DNA of 64,000 nt from contig NZ_JAKRNK010000001.1 of the NCBI RefSeq assembly GCF_022346885.1, positions 868,001-932,000 on the forward strand. Direction: 5' to 3'. The DNA is from Paenibacillus sp. ACRRX (GTDB lineage Bacteria; Bacillota; Bacilli; Paenibacillales; Paenibacillaceae). The notes under the pieces are model-generated. The model saw only the letters and a program-made list of their open reading frames with translations, did no database searches and was not told the DNA's origin. The position numbers and the translations under genes were made by a program. Positions 62,912 to 64,000 of this stretch are shown one piece after another; position 1 is the first letter of the stretch, and each line of letters opens with the position of its first letter.

Positions 62912-64000
62912 ATGAACCTTAACGATCTGATTCAGCTGTGGAATCATGCATCCATGAAAGTGATGGACGTTCGTCATTACACGGTGCGACCGAGGAAAGA
63001 ATCATATACATATCCGCTGCCGACTAGTGTATTTTTGTATGCTGTACGAGGCGATGCGCAAGTACAAGTGCAGCATATCCATTATACAGTTCGCAGTGTG
63101 CAGCTGATACATGGAGGCAAAGGACTAACCCTTGATCTGTTGGTGACGGACAGTGAATTTGAGTATTATCTGATTTATTATAAAGCGGTGCTTGCATTGC
63201 CCTGCCGTCAAGATATTGTTGGTCTGCTGGAGCGGAGCAATGTGTTTCAAATGCCATATACGTTTACGCCGCAAGAACCCATTTCCTTACTGTATCTGGC
63301 GGACAAGCTACTACAGACATGGAACAGCGCGGAGATGGATGCTTTAAGGCCTTTTCATGCAAGAACCATATTTCATCAGTTCGTCTGTGAGCTGCTGCAG
63401 CAAATGAATGGACAGCATGATTCGTATGTGAAGCCTGACCTGGTTATGCAGGCAAAGCAGTATATTTATGATCATTATGCCGAGCCGATTACGCTGGAGG
63501 CGCTTGCTGCTGCGCTGAATTACAGCATTCCGTATTTATCCAAGCAGTTTAAGCTGAGCACAGGACAGAGTCCGATCGATTATCTGATTGACGTTAGACT
63601 CAACAAGGCGCAGGAACTGCTTTCACAGACGGATGCGACAGTGCAAGAGGTTGCTGTAGGTGTTGGTTACATGGACCTCTCTTATTTTATAAGAGCCTTT
63701 AAGAAGCATGCGGGTTGTACGCCAGGTCAATATAAAGAACATAGACACCGTAATCGGGGAAGCTCAGATAATCCTATGACGAGGCTAAGATCAGTCCTTG
63801 TTCCCTCTCTCCATCCCAACTACAATACATTTATTAGTGAAAATGATTATCAATTAGTTGAAGGGGAGAAAGAGCAAATGTTAAAACAGGGTACAAGGTG
63901 GAAGATTCCGATGCTCATGTTGGGAATCGCCTTGTTTTTAGGTGCTTGTTCCGGAACGACAAATGTCATTAGTGGATCTAACGGATCTAATTCTACGCAG
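62912..64000 (+). CDS. AraC regulator read in frame into a lipoprotein, truncated by window end
   Basis: A frame open from ATG 62912 (AGAGAGGATG upstream) to the end of the window, 363 codons. Residues 1-185 are an AraC sensor domain; ~190-285 the helix-turn-helix pair (ITLEALAAALNYSIPYLSKQFKLS, VQEVAVGVGYMDLSYFIRAFKKHAG). A 35-residue tail (NPMTRLRSVLVPSLHPNYNT, ISENDYQLVEG) follows. Met323 (ATG 63878) starts a lipoprotein signal (IPMLMLGIALFLGACSG, lipobox GAC). The binding domain lies beyond the window. Same architecture and length as the ORF at 50573. Confidence 0.78.
   Translation, partial: MNLNDLIQLWNHASMKVMDVRHYTVRPRKESYTYPLPTSVFLYAVRGDAQVQVQHIHYTVRSVQLIHGGKGLTLDLLVTDSEFEYYLIYYKAVLALPCRQDIVGLLERSNVFQMPYTFTPQEPISLLYLADKLLQTWNSAEMDALRPFHARTIFHQFVCELLQQMNGQHDSYVKPDLVMQAKQYIYDHYAEPITLEALAAALNYSIPYLSKQFKLSTGQSPIDYLIDVRLNKAQELLSQTDATVQEVAVGVGYMDLSYFIRAFKKHAGCTPGQYKEHRHRNRGSSDNPMTRLRSVLVPSLHPNYNTFISENDYQLVEGEKEQMLKQGTRWKIPMLMLGIALFLGACSGTTNVISGSNGSNSTQ
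63839..63880 (+). promoter_or_regulatory. Fur-box-like sequence and internal lipoprotein start
   Basis: GAAAATGATTATCAATTAG (63839-63857) fits 14 of 19 Fur consensus positions and codes ENDYQL in the regulator tail. AAGGGGAG at 63861-63868 precedes ATG 63878. Confidence 0.55.

Noticed and set aside
1..64000. CRISPR array
   Set aside because: No run of short, regularly spaced identical repeats was seen; the attC-like elements are longer, diverged and spaced by genes.
1..64000. tRNA or rRNA genes
   Set aside because: I saw no cloverleaf with a GTTCRANNC T-loop and CCA context, and no rRNA-like sequence; a covariance search would settle it.

Overview
The window looks like a chromosomal segment of a Bacillota bacterium, most probably Paenibacillus or a close relative. 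The basis is moderate A+T content, strong GGAGG-type ribosome binding sites, GTG/TTG starts, tandem AraC regulator/siderophore-binding lipoprotein loci and a VanG-type ligase. The assignment is by resemblance; there is no rRNA or core marker here. Much of it is an accessory region, with orphan genes, broken mobile elements and a dense defence island.

Region 1 (1-16 kb): small unrelated genes (DUF2199, BltD-like GNAT, phosphotransferase, immunity-like orphans, GyrI-like, XRE/DUF2975, serine hydrolase, cyclase, HNH, membrane orphan) separated by copies of a ~150-250 bp non-coding element that resembles an integron attC site in layout. In the middle is a compact vanG-type set (D-Ala-D-Ser ligase, VanXY peptidase, VanT racemase). 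The racemase has lost most of its membrane domain and no vanRS regulator is present. IS256-family debris lies at 12-13 kb.

Region 2 (16-20.4 kb): a tandem DUF1259 pair, a second DUF2975/XRE pair with a CPBP protease, and secreted small proteins, one frameshifted.

Region 3 (20.5-43.1 kb): an A+T-rich defence island. Two C-terminal remnants of the same large serine recombinase, in the same orientation, bracket 21.4-35.2 kb. Between them are a helicase + DUF2290 pair, a DUF4145-like protein, a Hachiman system (hamA-hamB), a RuvC-like protein coupled to a Hanks-type kinase, and HEPN/PIN-like orphans. ParA and yyaL relics mark old insertions. Beyond the second recombinase copy, next to a radC fragment, come an ABC-three-component system (effector, middle component, DUF3732 ATPase) and a large XPD-like helicase-nuclease.

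Region 4 (43.8-50 kb): housekeeping-like genes: LysE exporter, DUF2089 regulator pair, phosphoesterase, ketopantoate-reductase-like gene with an ArsR repressor and matching operators, lipase, and an XRE/membrane pair.

Region 5 (50.5-64 kb): iron and stress genes. Two AraC regulators read in frame, without a stop, into siderophore-binding lipoproteins, with a Fur-box-like sequence coding the junction. There are also a Btr-like AraC-binding-protein fusion, a further lipoprotein, an XpaC/VWA/TelA-type operon, and a hydrolase divergent from TetR and GNAT genes. The last AraC-lipoprotein ORF runs off the window end.
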